Shown here piece by piece: positions 30,677 to 37,092 of a stretch of DNA of 43,500 nt (its first letter is position 1; every line of letters starts with the position of its first letter). This DNA is from Chloroflexota bacterium. Its GTDB lineage: Bacteria > Chloroflexota > UBA6077 > JACCZL01. Location of the stretch: positions 1 to 43,500 of the forward strand of contig JAUJPG010000036.1 of the NCBI GenBank assembly GCA_030447245.1. Reading direction: 5' to 3'. The notes beneath the pieces are model-generated. The model was given only the letters and a program-made list of their open reading frames with translations. It was not told the origin of the DNA and ran no database searches. The position numbers and the translations under genes are program-made.

Positions 30677-30915
30677 GCCGGCTATATCTGGTAGGGGGGG
30701 GTACGCAAGTGGTTACTTGCGTACCCTTGCGTACCCTTGCGGACCATTGCGTAACCATTTGCGGACCCTTGCGGGGCTATCTGGTCAGTTATCTGCGGAC
30801 CACCTTAGGGTCCGCAGATTTCACGGTGCCCGCACACACACCCCCTAACGGGGGGGGTGTGTGTGCGTGTGTGCGCGGGTGCGCACAACGCGCGCGCGCG
30901 AGGGCGGCCCAATGA
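30673..30915 (+). CDS. doubtful ORF across the origin-like repeats
   Basis: An 80-codon frame opens with ATG overlapping the primase stop and closes with TGA overlapping the nuclease ATG, so the spacing is that of a gene. The sequence is, however, a direct product of the repeats (VTCVPLRTLADHCVTICGP; GGGVCACVRGCAQRARARA) and looks unlike a folded protein. If translated, its main role may be to carry ribosomes through the DNA element. Confidence 0.25.
   Translation: MSRLYLVGGGTQVVTCVPLRTLADHCVTICGPLRGYLVSYLRTTLGSADFTVPAHTPPNGGGVCACVRGCAQRARARAAQ
30699..30900. other. candidate replication origin: iterons, hairpins and alternating tract
   Basis: An 11-bp inverted repeat GGGTACGCAAG/CTTGCGTACCC (30699-30726, 6-nt loop) runs into about six tandem copies of a 10-11-bp unit (CTTGCGTACC or CTTGCGGACC) to 30776. 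Next come an 11-bp perfect hairpin ATCTGCGGACC/GGTCCGCAGAT (30791-30819), a 15-bp perfect hairpin CGCACACACACCCCC (30831-30867), and an alternating purine-pyrimidine tract of GT and CG dinucleotides (30857-30900). Iterons next to a primase-helicase gene are typical of phage origins. No A+T-rich unwinding region is evident. Confidence 0.55.
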
Positions 30916-31595
30916 TGCCCGGCCGCCACTACGACGTCGACGGCGAGCGCTACCCATCTGTGACGACCGTGCTCCAGATCCTCGACAAGCCGCACCTTGC
31001 GCAGTGGCGCGGGCGGCTCGGCAACCGCGAGGCGGATCGGGTTGGCAGGGAGTCGCGCGAGCTCGGCTCGGCCGTGCACCGCGCATGCGAGATCGTGAAC
31101 CTCGGCGCGGCCAATGTCGACGGCAATGCGTGGGCGGGAATGCTCGCGGCGCATCCGCCCGAGGTCGCGCCGTTCGTGACGGCCTACCTGCGCTGGTTCC
31201 GTGCGCACGTCGACCGCGTGCTCGCCGCGGAAGCGCTCGTCATCAGCCGCGCGCACCGTTACGCCGGTACGGCCGATCTCGTGGCCGTACTGCGCGGCGA
31301 TACGCAGCCCACTGTGGTCGACATCAAGACCTCGAATAGCGTCGGTGGCGAGTGGCCGCTACAGCTCGCGGCGTATAGGCTCGCGCTCGCGGAGGAGGGG
31401 ATTGCATGTACACGCCGAATGATCGTGCGGTTGCCGTCGCGGACGCCGGGAACGCTCGAGACGCACGAGTTCGACGAGCACGAGCGAGACGAAAGGGGGT
31501 TCTTGAATTGTCTGCACTTGTGGCGCTGGAGGATGGGCCCGCGGGCCGAGCAGCCGAGCGCGATGCGCATTCAGTTTACGCGGAGAAGATCGTGA
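30912..31595 (+). CDS. PD-(D/E)XK nuclease (RecB/Cas4-like exonuclease)
   Basis: 227 residues from ATG 30912. Motifs: YPSVTTVLQIL and a helical part with RELGSAVHRACE (His56), AEALVISRAHRYAGTADLVA with Asp122, VVDIKTSNS with Asp137 and Lys139, and PLQLAAYRLAL with Gln151 and Tyr155, the standard order of the RecB-like nuclease family. Probably a phage DNA exonuclease acting in recombination or replication with the SSB-like protein and primase-helicase encoded upstream. Confidence 0.85.
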   Translation: MMPGRHYDVDGERYPSVTTVLQILDKPHLAQWRGRLGNREADRVGRESRELGSAVHRACEIVNLGAANVDGNAWAGMLAAHPPEVAPFVTAYLRWFRAHVDRVLAAEALVISRAHRYAGTADLVAVLRGDTQPTVVDIKTSNSVGGEWPLQLAAYRLALAEEGIACTRRMIVRLPSRTPGTLETHEFDEHERDERGFLNCLHLWRWRMGPRAEQPSAMRIQFTRRRS

Positions 31596-31744
31596 CCCAA
31601 CCCTGCCCCCACTGCGGCGCGCCACCCACACACGTCGCGCCGAACGCGATCCCGCTGCCAGGCTTGACGTTGGCCGAGTCGGGCCGGTGGTGGTGCGCGG
31701 GCTGTGGCGGGACGTTCGACGAGATCAGTGAAGGAGGAAAGTGA
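31592..31744 (+). CDS. 50-residue zinc-ribbon protein
   Basis: GTG 31592 overlaps the nuclease stop. CPHCGAPPTHVAP and WWCAGCGGTFDEIS give two CxxC pairs about 30 residues apart, a rubredoxin-like zinc ribbon. Unknown partner. Its 3' end carries the AGGAGG site of the next gene. Confidence 0.6.
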   Translation: MTQPCPHCGAPPTHVAPNAIPLPGLTLAESGRWWCAGCGGTFDEISEGGK

Positions 31745-31746
31745 TC

Positions 31747-32253
31747 ATGGTGGATGTACAGAGCGATGCGCGGCAGTACCAGGTTCCGCCCGATGAGGCG
31801 TTCGAGGACTCTGGCGGCTTCATCGACGCCCCGGACCTGGAGCGGATCGGCGGCGATCTCATCGAGCTCGACGGCAACCTTTCGCACCTGACGATGGTGA
31901 ATCTGGTCTACCAGTGGAAGGCCGAGGGCGGCAGTAAGCGTGGCTGGGCGTTCAAGGTGCCAAGCCAGTGGCGCGGCAAGGTGGGGGCACAGGCCGGTAT
32001 CTGGATCGCGGCCGACCATGCTCGGGATCAGGGTTTGACCAACCACCAGGTCAAGGCGCTGGTGTACCACGAGCTCCGCTGCATCGGGCTTGACGACAAG
32101 GGCAAGGTGAAGGTTGGGTCGCCAGAGATCGAGGCGTTCCCGGACGAGATCCTCCGCTTCGGAGCGTGGAACGAGCCTCTGCGTCTGGCAGGCGTGGTGT
32201 TCGGGCAGCTCACCAACGGGCAGATGACGTTCGAGCCCGAGGCCGGGGTCTAG
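31747..32253 (+). CDS. putative phage metallopeptidase-family protein with altered motif
   Basis: 168 residues from ATG 31747, nine bases after AGGAGG (GTG 31741 is too close). The shape LVYQWKAEGGSKRGWAFKVP, GIWIAADHARDQGLTNHQVK, ALVYHELRCIG and EAFPDEILRFGAW follows the family I know as putative phage metallopeptidase (PF18894-like). The usual HExxH reads HELRC here: His108 and Glu109 are kept, but the second His is Cys112, and the downstream metal-ligand region (VGSPEIEAF) lacks a His. It may be inactive or bind metal differently. Confidence 0.65.
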   Translation: MVDVQSDARQYQVPPDEAFEDSGGFIDAPDLERIGGDLIELDGNLSHLTMVNLVYQWKAEGGSKRGWAFKVPSQWRGKVGAQAGIWIAADHARDQGLTNHQVKALVYHELRCIGLDDKGKVKVGSPEIEAFPDEILRFGAWNEPLRLAGVVFGQLTNGQMTFEPEAGV

Positions 32254-32255
32254 CC

Positions 32256-32435
32256 GTGACCGCCCCCTGCCCCCGCCGCACCTGCACCGGCACCCTCGAG
32301 CCAGCGCTCCGCTACGAGCAGGACCGCGAGCCCTATGAGGTGCTGGAGTGCTTCCAGTGCCCGCCGCGCTACGTCACAAGCGGCGAGCTCGTCGTATGGG
32401 GCGTCGAGTCGAAGGAGGAGCAGTCATGGCGATAG
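32256..32435 (+). CDS. 59-residue zinc-motif protein
   Basis: GTG 32256. MTAPCPRRTCTGTLEPALRY and LECFQCPPRYVTSGELV provide four cysteines in two pairs. Its tail (SKEEQSWR) overlaps the next ATG and contains AAGGAGGAG as ribosome-binding site for it. Function unknown. Confidence 0.55.
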   Translation: MTAPCPRRTCTGTLEPALRYEQDREPYEVLECFQCPPRYVTSGELVVWGVESKEEQSWR

Positions 32436-32863
32436 CAGCGCGCCCACCAGCACCCCTGGCCCTATGCGGGTGCGACGTGATCCCGGTTGTGGACCTGCGG
32501 ACCGGTCAGCGCCGCGCGATCACCGAGCACGGCCAGGCGTGCATGAAACCCGTTCGCCACGTCGTGCACGCCGCGGGTGGCTTGGACGTTGACCTGGACC
32601 GTTGTGAGGCGCGGCGTGGCGGCCAGCCGGTCTATCTCACGCCCAACGAGTGGCGCATCCTGGCGCGGCTGGCGCAGGACATCGGCCGCGTCGTCACGCA
32701 CAGGGCAATGATCGGCGACGTCTGGGATGCGCCCTGGACGGACATTGGCCTGGGCCACGCGCTGCGGACGCATGTGGCGCGCCTCCGTGCTCGCATCGGC
32801 CCCGGCGTCATCGAGACGCGGGTCGGCATCGGCTACCTGCTGTTGCCGGGGGAGAGAGCATGA
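32426..32863 (+). CDS. OmpR/PhoB-type winged-helix DNA-binding protein without receiver
   Basis: 145 residues from ATG 32426. Residues about 50-142 are a transcriptional regulatory C-terminal domain: GLDVDLDRCEARRGGQPVYL, TPNEWRILARLAQDIGRVVT, RAMIGDVWDAPW, LRTHVARLRARIGPGVIETR and VGIGYLLLPG. The N-terminal 45 residues, with CGCD and a later Cys, replace the usual phosphoreceiver domain. Such domains bind direct repeats and contact RNA polymerase sigma or alpha-CTD. Probably a phage middle or late gene activator. Confidence 0.8.
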   Translation: MAIAARPPAPLALCGCDVIPVVDLRTGQRRAITEHGQACMKPVRHVVHAAGGLDVDLDRCEARRGGQPVYLTPNEWRILARLAQDIGRVVTHRAMIGDVWDAPWTDIGLGHALRTHVARLRARIGPGVIETRVGIGYLLLPGERA

Positions 32864-33162
32864 CCGAACCACAGAGCAAGTACGAGCCGTGGGTGCCGCC
32901 GCCCGGGCATACGTGCTGGCAGCCCTACTGCGAGGCATGCCGAACGCCAGAGGCGCAGAAACCTGCCTATGAGCCACATACGAGCACGATAAACCCCGAC
33001 CCCGCCTCTGACAGCCTCCGCGCGGCCCTGGCCGCCCTGGACGCTCAGGTGGAACGCGAGCACGGCGGCTCAGCGCCGTGCGCTTGGTGCGCCGCGGGCG
33101 GCGAGTGCGGGGCGCGGCTGGTGGTTCGGTTGCTGGAGCGGATTCAGTGGGGGTGGTCGTGA
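32860..33162 (+). CDS. small Cys-rich protein
   Basis: 100 residues, ATGA overlap. A CWQPYCEACRTPE cluster near the N-terminus and CAWCAAGGECGARL near the end surround a helix (SLRAALAALDAQVEREHGG). Two possible metal sites. Function unknown. Confidence 0.5.
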   Translation: MTEPQSKYEPWVPPPGHTCWQPYCEACRTPEAQKPAYEPHTSTINPDPASDSLRAALAALDAQVEREHGGSAPCAWCAAGGECGARLVVRLLERIQWGWS

Positions 33163-33395
33163 TGCCTCGGGGGATTGCCAAGAGTCAAGCAGGTAAGCTC
33201 AACGCCCGGCAGGCGCGGGAGTTGGCGAAGCGCGTCGAAACTGAGCGCCCAGGATGGCGGGCGCAGCCATTCCCGATCGCGCAGGGCCTAGCGGTTGTCT
33301 ACGTTACCGACCCGGATGGCATCAAGCGGACGCTGCGGCGGGCCGAGGACTGGGTAGTCTGGGATTGGAGGACAGCGCATGACCGACCAGACTGA
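33162..33395 (+). CDS. 77-residue basic protein
   Basis: ATG 33162 (MPRGIAKSQAGKLNARQARE). Basic helical start, then a beta-like section (AVVYVTDPDGIKRTLRRAED, WVVWDW). No family recognised. It overlaps the next gene by 17 bases. Confidence 0.5.
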   Translation: MPRGIAKSQAGKLNARQARELAKRVETERPGWRAQPFPIAQGLAVVYVTDPDGIKRTLRRAEDWVVWDWRTAHDRPD

Positions 33396-33735
33396 CCGCC
33401 TCGCCGCGCTGGGGGCGCTGGTGAAGGAGGAGGTCCGATTGCTGCGGCTCGACCGTGATGCACCGGATGACCGGATGTGTAATCCCCGTTACTACGACGT
33501 GCGTATCGAGCGTCTGAGCGACGTGGCAGCGGAAACCCGCGCCCTGGCCGACGCGCTGGGGCGGATGCGGGAGGCGTTGCGGTTCTACGCTGACGAGTGG
33601 ACGTGGGGCTGCTCACGCCAGGACTGGCACTTGCACGGTGAGCAGAAGTGCGGGCGGCCGATCGAGGAGGACGATTACGGCCAGCGTGCTCGCGACGCCC
33701 TCGCGGCGCTCGACCAGGCCGAGGCGCGGCCGTGA
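33379..33735 (+). CDS. small helical protein
   Basis: 118 residues: MTDQTDRLAALGALVKEEVR, VRIERLSDVAAETRALADAL, LRFYADEWTWGC. Mostly helix with a Trp/Cys/His patch (WGCSRQDWHLHGEQKCG). Phage proteins that start with several such helices are common but undescribed. Confidence 0.5.
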   Translation: MTDQTDRLAALGALVKEEVRLLRLDRDAPDDRMCNPRYYDVRIERLSDVAAETRALADALGRMREALRFYADEWTWGCSRQDWHLHGEQKCGRPIEEDDYGQRARDALAALDQAEARP

Positions 33736-33872
33736 GGTGGTCGTGCAGGTGCTGCCTGTCCGGCTGGGTGAGCCAGCGCGTGTTCGACCTGGCGATCTGG
33801 CTCGAGGAGCGGGCAGCGCCACGGTTGTGCTCCTGGGCTGATCGCATCGCGGTTTGGGGGTCGTGCCGGTGA
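33732..33872 (+). CDS. 46-residue Cys/Trp-rich peptide
   Basis: GTG 33732 overlapping the previous TGA: MRWSCRCCLSGWVSQRVFDL, then AIWLEERAAPRLCSW, ending VWGSCR. Junction overlaps support translation. Function unknown. Confidence 0.4.
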   Translation: MRWSCRCCLSGWVSQRVFDLAIWLEERAAPRLCSWADRIAVWGSCR

Positions 33873-34459
33873 CCAGCCCGGCCCGCGCGATGCTGCTCCG
33901 GGCGATGTCGGAGCGTGAGTGGTTCGAGCATCTCAAGGATCTAGCGAAGCGCACCGGCTGGCGTCTGTGGCATGACGCCGCGACGAATGCGCCGCGGCTG
34001 TGCCCGAATTGCCGATACCCGCTCAAGCTACCGCGCAATCCTGCCGGGTTGCCGGACCTTCAACTCTTGCGGGATGAGCGTCAGGTGATCCTTGAGGCAA
34101 AGACTGAGACGGGCCGTGTTATGCCCGCGCAGGAGGAGTGGCTCGATGCGTTCGCCCGGGTGCGCCGTACCGACGCGCATTGCCCACTGCCGGCTGATTG
34201 CACAGAGTGTCGCGCGATTCGATTGCGGCCACGGCAGAGAGGGCGACCGCGGCTCTATTGTCGTCCGCATGCGGTGCAGATGCATCGCGCCCAATCCCGA
34301 GAGTCAAGTCAACGCCGTAAGCAGCGGATCAAAGCGACGCGCGAGGCGCGTGAACAGGGGGTGACCCATCCGCCCGTGATCTCGTGCCCCTGCGGAAACA
34401 CGCTGGCGGAGCGGGTCGGGCCGTTGTGGCTGATCCGCCACCGTGATGGCGCGTCGTAG
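33869..34459 (+). CDS. VRR-NUC nuclease domain fused to zinc-binding segments
   Basis: 196 residues from GTG 33869. Residues 15-100 are a VRR-NUC domain: EWFEHLKDLAKRTGWRLWHD, GLPDLQLLRDERQVILEAKT and AQEEWLDAFARV, with the PD...ExK core intact. The normal end of the domain is missing. Instead there is a DCTECRAIRL ... RPRLYCRPHAV zinc-finger-like piece and then VISCPCGNTLAER. Three small genes may have been fused by deletions or indels. The final zinc pair lies in another frame (34447-34539). Confidence 0.65.
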   Translation: MTSPARAMLLRAMSEREWFEHLKDLAKRTGWRLWHDAATNAPRLCPNCRYPLKLPRNPAGLPDLQLLRDERQVILEAKTETGRVMPAQEEWLDAFARVRRTDAHCPLPADCTECRAIRLRPRQRGRPRLYCRPHAVQMHRAQSRESSQRRKQRIKATREAREQGVTHPPVISCPCGNTLAERVGPLWLIRHRDGAS

Positions 34460-34539
34460 TCCCGCAGATCGTCGAAATCGTCTGCGAGGACTGCGGCTCG
34501 ACGTTCACCCCGGAGCAGACGGCCCAGATGCTTGACTGA
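34447..34539 (+). pseudogene. out-of-frame completion of a zinc ribbon
   Basis: In the frame one base back from the VRR-NUC gene, codons after a TGA at 34444 read RVVVPQIVEIVCEDCGSTF and end at TGA 34537-34539. There is no start codon. Joined to the upstream CPCGNTLAERVG, the CxC and CxxC pairs would make one complete zinc ribbon, so a -1 shift near 34450 separates two halves of a domain. Confidence 0.5.
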
Positions 34540-34547
34540 CCGCGATC

Positions 34548-34623
34548 TGCTAAGATAGCAGCGCACGACCACATCGCGTCGTCATTCGCGCCACACCTCG
34601 GCGCTGAGTGACGGCGCTTTTTT
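34548..34623 (+). promoter_or_regulatory. promoter and terminator leader before the packaging module
   Basis: Extended -10 TGC-TAAGAT at 34548-34556 (TTGACT lies upstream at 34532 with a short 13-base spacing). A hairpin of about 17 bp with one bulge spans 34576-34617 (GCGTCGTCATTC...GCGCC / GGCGCTGAGTGACGGCGC, loop ACACCTC), followed by TTTTTT at 34618-34623. Transcripts would be about 60 nt unless terminators are bypassed. The initial transcribed AGCGCACGAC matches the AGCGCACAAC in the capsid leader. Confidence 0.65.
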
Positions 34624-34641
34624 GTGTTCTGAGGTGGGCGT

Positions 34642-34932
34642 GTGGGCGAGGGCTATCGGGCACTGGCAGCGGAGATCATCCGCCGCGCGATCATCGATTG
34701 CGGCGGCCAGCTCGACGGTAGGGCCACCAAAAAGATCGGCACGGTGCCGCCCGAGCGCATCAACTCGGCCCGCGAGTTCCTGCGGCCTGGTAATCCCTGG
34801 CTCGAGATCCTCTGCGACGGTCTGGACCTCGACGCTGTTCAGCTCGTCGCGGCGATCCGCCGGGCGGGGTCTGACGCGCCGTTGATGGTGGGCAACCAAC
34901 GGCCGCCGCGGCGACCAAAGCAGGGAGGCTGA
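34642..34932 (+). CDS. first gene of the packaging unit, unknown
   Basis: 96 residues from GTG 34642, 18 bases after the terminator T-tract. Helical start (RALAAEIIRRAIIDCGGQLD), a PPERINSAREFLRPGNPWLE motif and LDLDAVQLVAAIRRAGSDAP. No recognised family. Confidence 0.55.
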   Translation: MGEGYRALAAEIIRRAIIDCGGQLDGRATKKIGTVPPERINSAREFLRPGNPWLEILCDGLDLDAVQLVAAIRRAGSDAPLMVGNQRPPRRPKQGG

Positions 34933-34934
34933 TT

Positions 34935-35075
34935 GTGCCGGCAAAGTCTGAGAAGCAGCGCAAGTTCCTCGCCGCTGAGCTGGAGCGGAAGCGCGAGGGC
35001 AAGCCGACCAAGACCGACATGAGCGAGAAGCAGCTCCGCGACTTCGCGCGCAAGCCGAAGGGCGGCAAGAAGTGA
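34935..35075 (+). CDS. 46-residue basic protein, DUF3008-like
   Basis: GTG 34935 to TGA 35075: MPAKSEKQRKFLAAELERKR, a Lys/Thr-rich middle, then MSEKQLRDFARKPKGGKK. This matches the pattern of a small basic phage/bacterial family starting MPAKS..Q and ending near DFA (DUF3008-like, from memory). Short, but the pattern and overlapping stop/start support it. Possibly nucleic-acid-binding. Confidence 0.6.
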   Translation: MPAKSEKQRKFLAAELERKREGKPTKTDMSEKQLRDFARKPKGGKK

Positions 35076-35293
35076 GCGGGTGCGTCCTCTACGCGTCTGA
35101 GCGCGGCCCGCTGCAGATCCCGCAGGCTAGTCACGGCCCGAGCTGCTTGTGTGAGACCCCGGGCTGCAAGGGGTCAACGCCGGAAGGGCGGGCTGAGATT
35201 GAGCGGGCTGCCGAGGAGCAGGCCCGAGCCGGTACGTTCGACGCCTGGGCGAGAAGTAGGCCGGGGTTGATTTCCAGGGATTCAGTCTCGTAA
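35072..35293 (+). CDS. small Cys-containing protein
   Basis: 73 residues from GTG 35072. SCLCETPGCKGSTPEGR carries three cysteines, followed by an amphipathic helix (AEIERAAEEQARAGTFDAWA). No family recognised. It overlaps the terminase small subunit start. Confidence 0.5.
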   Translation: MSGCVLYASERGPLQIPQASHGPSCLCETPGCKGSTPEGRAEIERAAEEQARAGTFDAWARSRPGLISRDSVS

Positions 35294-35574
35294 TGGCAAT
35301 CGGCGGCGCGCGGCCCGGTGCCGGCCGTAAGAAAAAGTCCACGGCTGAGGCGCAGCAGACGCGCCGAGATGTCGTCATCTCGGTCCTGACGCCTGAAGCT
35401 TTGCGCGATATCGTGACTCTTGACGTCGCAGCGGCACAGCGTGGCGAGACGGCGCGGGTTGACCGATGGTTGCCATACGTGCTCGGCTCGCCCAAGCAGG
35501 AGCACGAGCACACCGGCGCCGGTGGCGGGCCGTTCCGCATCGTGATCGAGACGGTCGATGACCGCGGCGCCTAG
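35293..35574 (+). CDS. probable terminase small subunit
   Basis: 93 residues: GGARPGAGRKKKSTAEAQQT is the N-terminal signature often seen on phage small terminases and related DNA-binding proteins, then a helical segment (TPEALRDIVTLDVAAAQRGE; RVDRWLPYVLGSPKQEHEH). It overlaps the large terminase start by 17 bases. Assigned from signature and position; the HTH itself is not distinct. Confidence 0.65.
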   Translation: MAIGGARPGAGRKKKSTAEAQQTRRDVVISVLTPEALRDIVTLDVAAAQRGETARVDRWLPYVLGSPKQEHEHTGAGGGPFRIVIETVDDRGA

Positions 35575-36865
35575 CCTCGGCCTGCGGTTGTCGCGGACGC
35601 AGCAAGCGTTCGTCGATGACCGCCATCGCTATAGCCTGTTCCTCGGAGGCATCGGCGCCGGCAAGTCCTATGCTGGAGCCGTAAAGGCACTGGCCGAGCT
35701 GGGACGACCATCGCTCGGCATGGTCGTCGCGCCGACGTACCCGATGCTCCGTGACGCGACCTGGCGCACCGCGCTCGAGGTCTGGGGGCCGCTCGTCGAG
35801 TCGGTCGTCCGCAACGAGATGCGCGTCGTCTTGCGAGGTGGCTCCGAGGTGCTGTTCCGCTCGGCCGACGAGCCGGATCGGCTGCGCGGGCCGAACGTCG
35901 CCTGGGGCTGGATTGACGAGGCAGCCCAGTGCCACCCCGAGACGTGGCCGATCGTGATCGGACGTCTCCGCCAGCACGGCGAGGCGGGCCGCTGCTGGCT
36001 GACCACGACGCCCAAGGGCATGAACTGGCTGTACGAGGTCTTCGTCGTCAACGCCAATGACGATACCGCGACGTTCCGCGCGACGACGCGAGCTAATCCC
36101 TTCCTGCCGCTGGACTTCGTCCACAGCCTGCGCGGCCAGTACGAGGGCGAGTTCGCGCGCCAGGAGCTCGATGCCGAGTTCATCGCTGACCTTGAGGGTG
36201 CGCTGCTCGAATGGGCGTGGCTCGAACGGGCGCGGGACCGGGAGGCGCGGTATGAGGTGGCGAATGGTCCGGTGTGCGCCGGGATCGACGTTGCTGGCCC
36301 CGGCGAAGACGAGACGACACTGTGCGTGCGGCAGGGCCGCGAGATACTGGCACTACACGCCTGGGCGCAAGCTGACTCCCGTGGTGTCGTCGTGTCTGCG
36401 CTGCGCGATTGGCGTGCCCGCGGTCTGGCACGCGTCACGGTCGACTCGGCCGGCATCGGACACTACTTCGCCCAGTCCCTGAAAGACGAGCTTGGCCCCG
36501 ATCTCGTGCGCGAGGTGAACGTGGGCGAGAGCCCGACCAGCGACCAGGCCAAAGAGCGCTTCGCCAACCTCAAGGCCGAACTGTACTGGGCACTACGCGA
36601 GCGGGCGCGTGACGGCGATCTGGCAGGACTCGCTGATCAGACCGCCATCGGCCAGCTTGCCGGGTTGCGCTACAGCCACGACCGCCGCGGTCGGGTGGTG
36701 ATCGAGTCCAAGGAGGACGCCCGTAAGCGGGGCGTCAAGTCGCCCGATCGTGCCGAGGCGCTCGTGCTCGCCTTCGCGCCCGACGACCCGCGCCAGCGCT
36801 ACGGCTCGGCGGTCGGCAAGTCGGCGCGCATGGCGCCTCAGCGCGGCCTGGTGCGGCGGCGATGA
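35558..36865 (+). CDS. terminase large subunit
   Basis: 435 residues. ATPase: GGIGAGKS Walker A at residues 30-37, GWIDEAAQ Walker B with Asp120 and Glu121, TTTPKG coupling motif near 149-154. RNase H-like nuclease: AGIDVAGPGED (Asp244), VDSAGIG (Asp296), SPDRAEALVLAF (Asp397). All three acidic residues are kept. The motor packages DNA through the portal encoded just downstream. The packaging mechanism cannot be told from the sequence. Confidence 0.95.
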   Translation: MTAAPSLGLRLSRTQQAFVDDRHRYSLFLGGIGAGKSYAGAVKALAELGRPSLGMVVAPTYPMLRDATWRTALEVWGPLVESVVRNEMRVVLRGGSEVLFRSADEPDRLRGPNVAWGWIDEAAQCHPETWPIVIGRLRQHGEAGRCWLTTTPKGMNWLYEVFVVNANDDTATFRATTRANPFLPLDFVHSLRGQYEGEFARQELDAEFIADLEGALLEWAWLERARDREARYEVANGPVCAGIDVAGPGEDETTLCVRQGREILALHAWAQADSRGVVVSALRDWRARGLARVTVDSAGIGHYFAQSLKDELGPDLVREVNVGESPTSDQAKERFANLKAELYWALRERARDGDLAGLADQTAIGQLAGLRYSHDRRGRVVIESKEDARKRGVKSPDRAEALVLAFAPDDPRQRYGSAVGKSARMAPQRGLVRRR

Positions 36866-37092
36866 GCTGGTCCCCGCAGTTCGACGCGCTCGGTATGTCA
36901 ACTCTTGCCGCCAATGCGCTGGGGCGGGGCGGCTACCGGACCTGTGAGGAGGTCGCCGCGGCCACGGACGCCGAGTTGCGGCAGATCCGGTGGCTCGGCG
37001 CCGGCACGCTTGCAGAGATCAGACGACATATCCCGTACAGACCACCTGCTGCTGATCCCATCCCCAACTGGGTTGGCGAGGGCACACCGTGA
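36862..37092 (+). CDS. RNA polymerase alpha-CTD-like helix-hairpin-helix protein
   Basis: 76 residues, ATGA overlap with terL and GTGA overlap with the portal gene. LGMSTLAANALGRGGYRTCE followed by EVAAATDAELRQIRWLGAGT and LAEIRRHI aligns with the four-helix fold of bacterial alpha C-terminal domains (pattern: L-S-x-R-x-x-N-x-L ... T-x-x-x-L ... L-x-x-I-x-x-LG-x-x-x-L-x-E-I). No alpha N-terminal domain is attached. It could bind promoter DNA or sequester host activators; a structural HhH role in packaging is the main alternative. Confidence 0.7.
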   Translation: MSWSPQFDALGMSTLAANALGRGGYRTCEEVAAATDAELRQIRWLGAGTLAEIRRHIPYRPPAADPIPNWVGEGTP

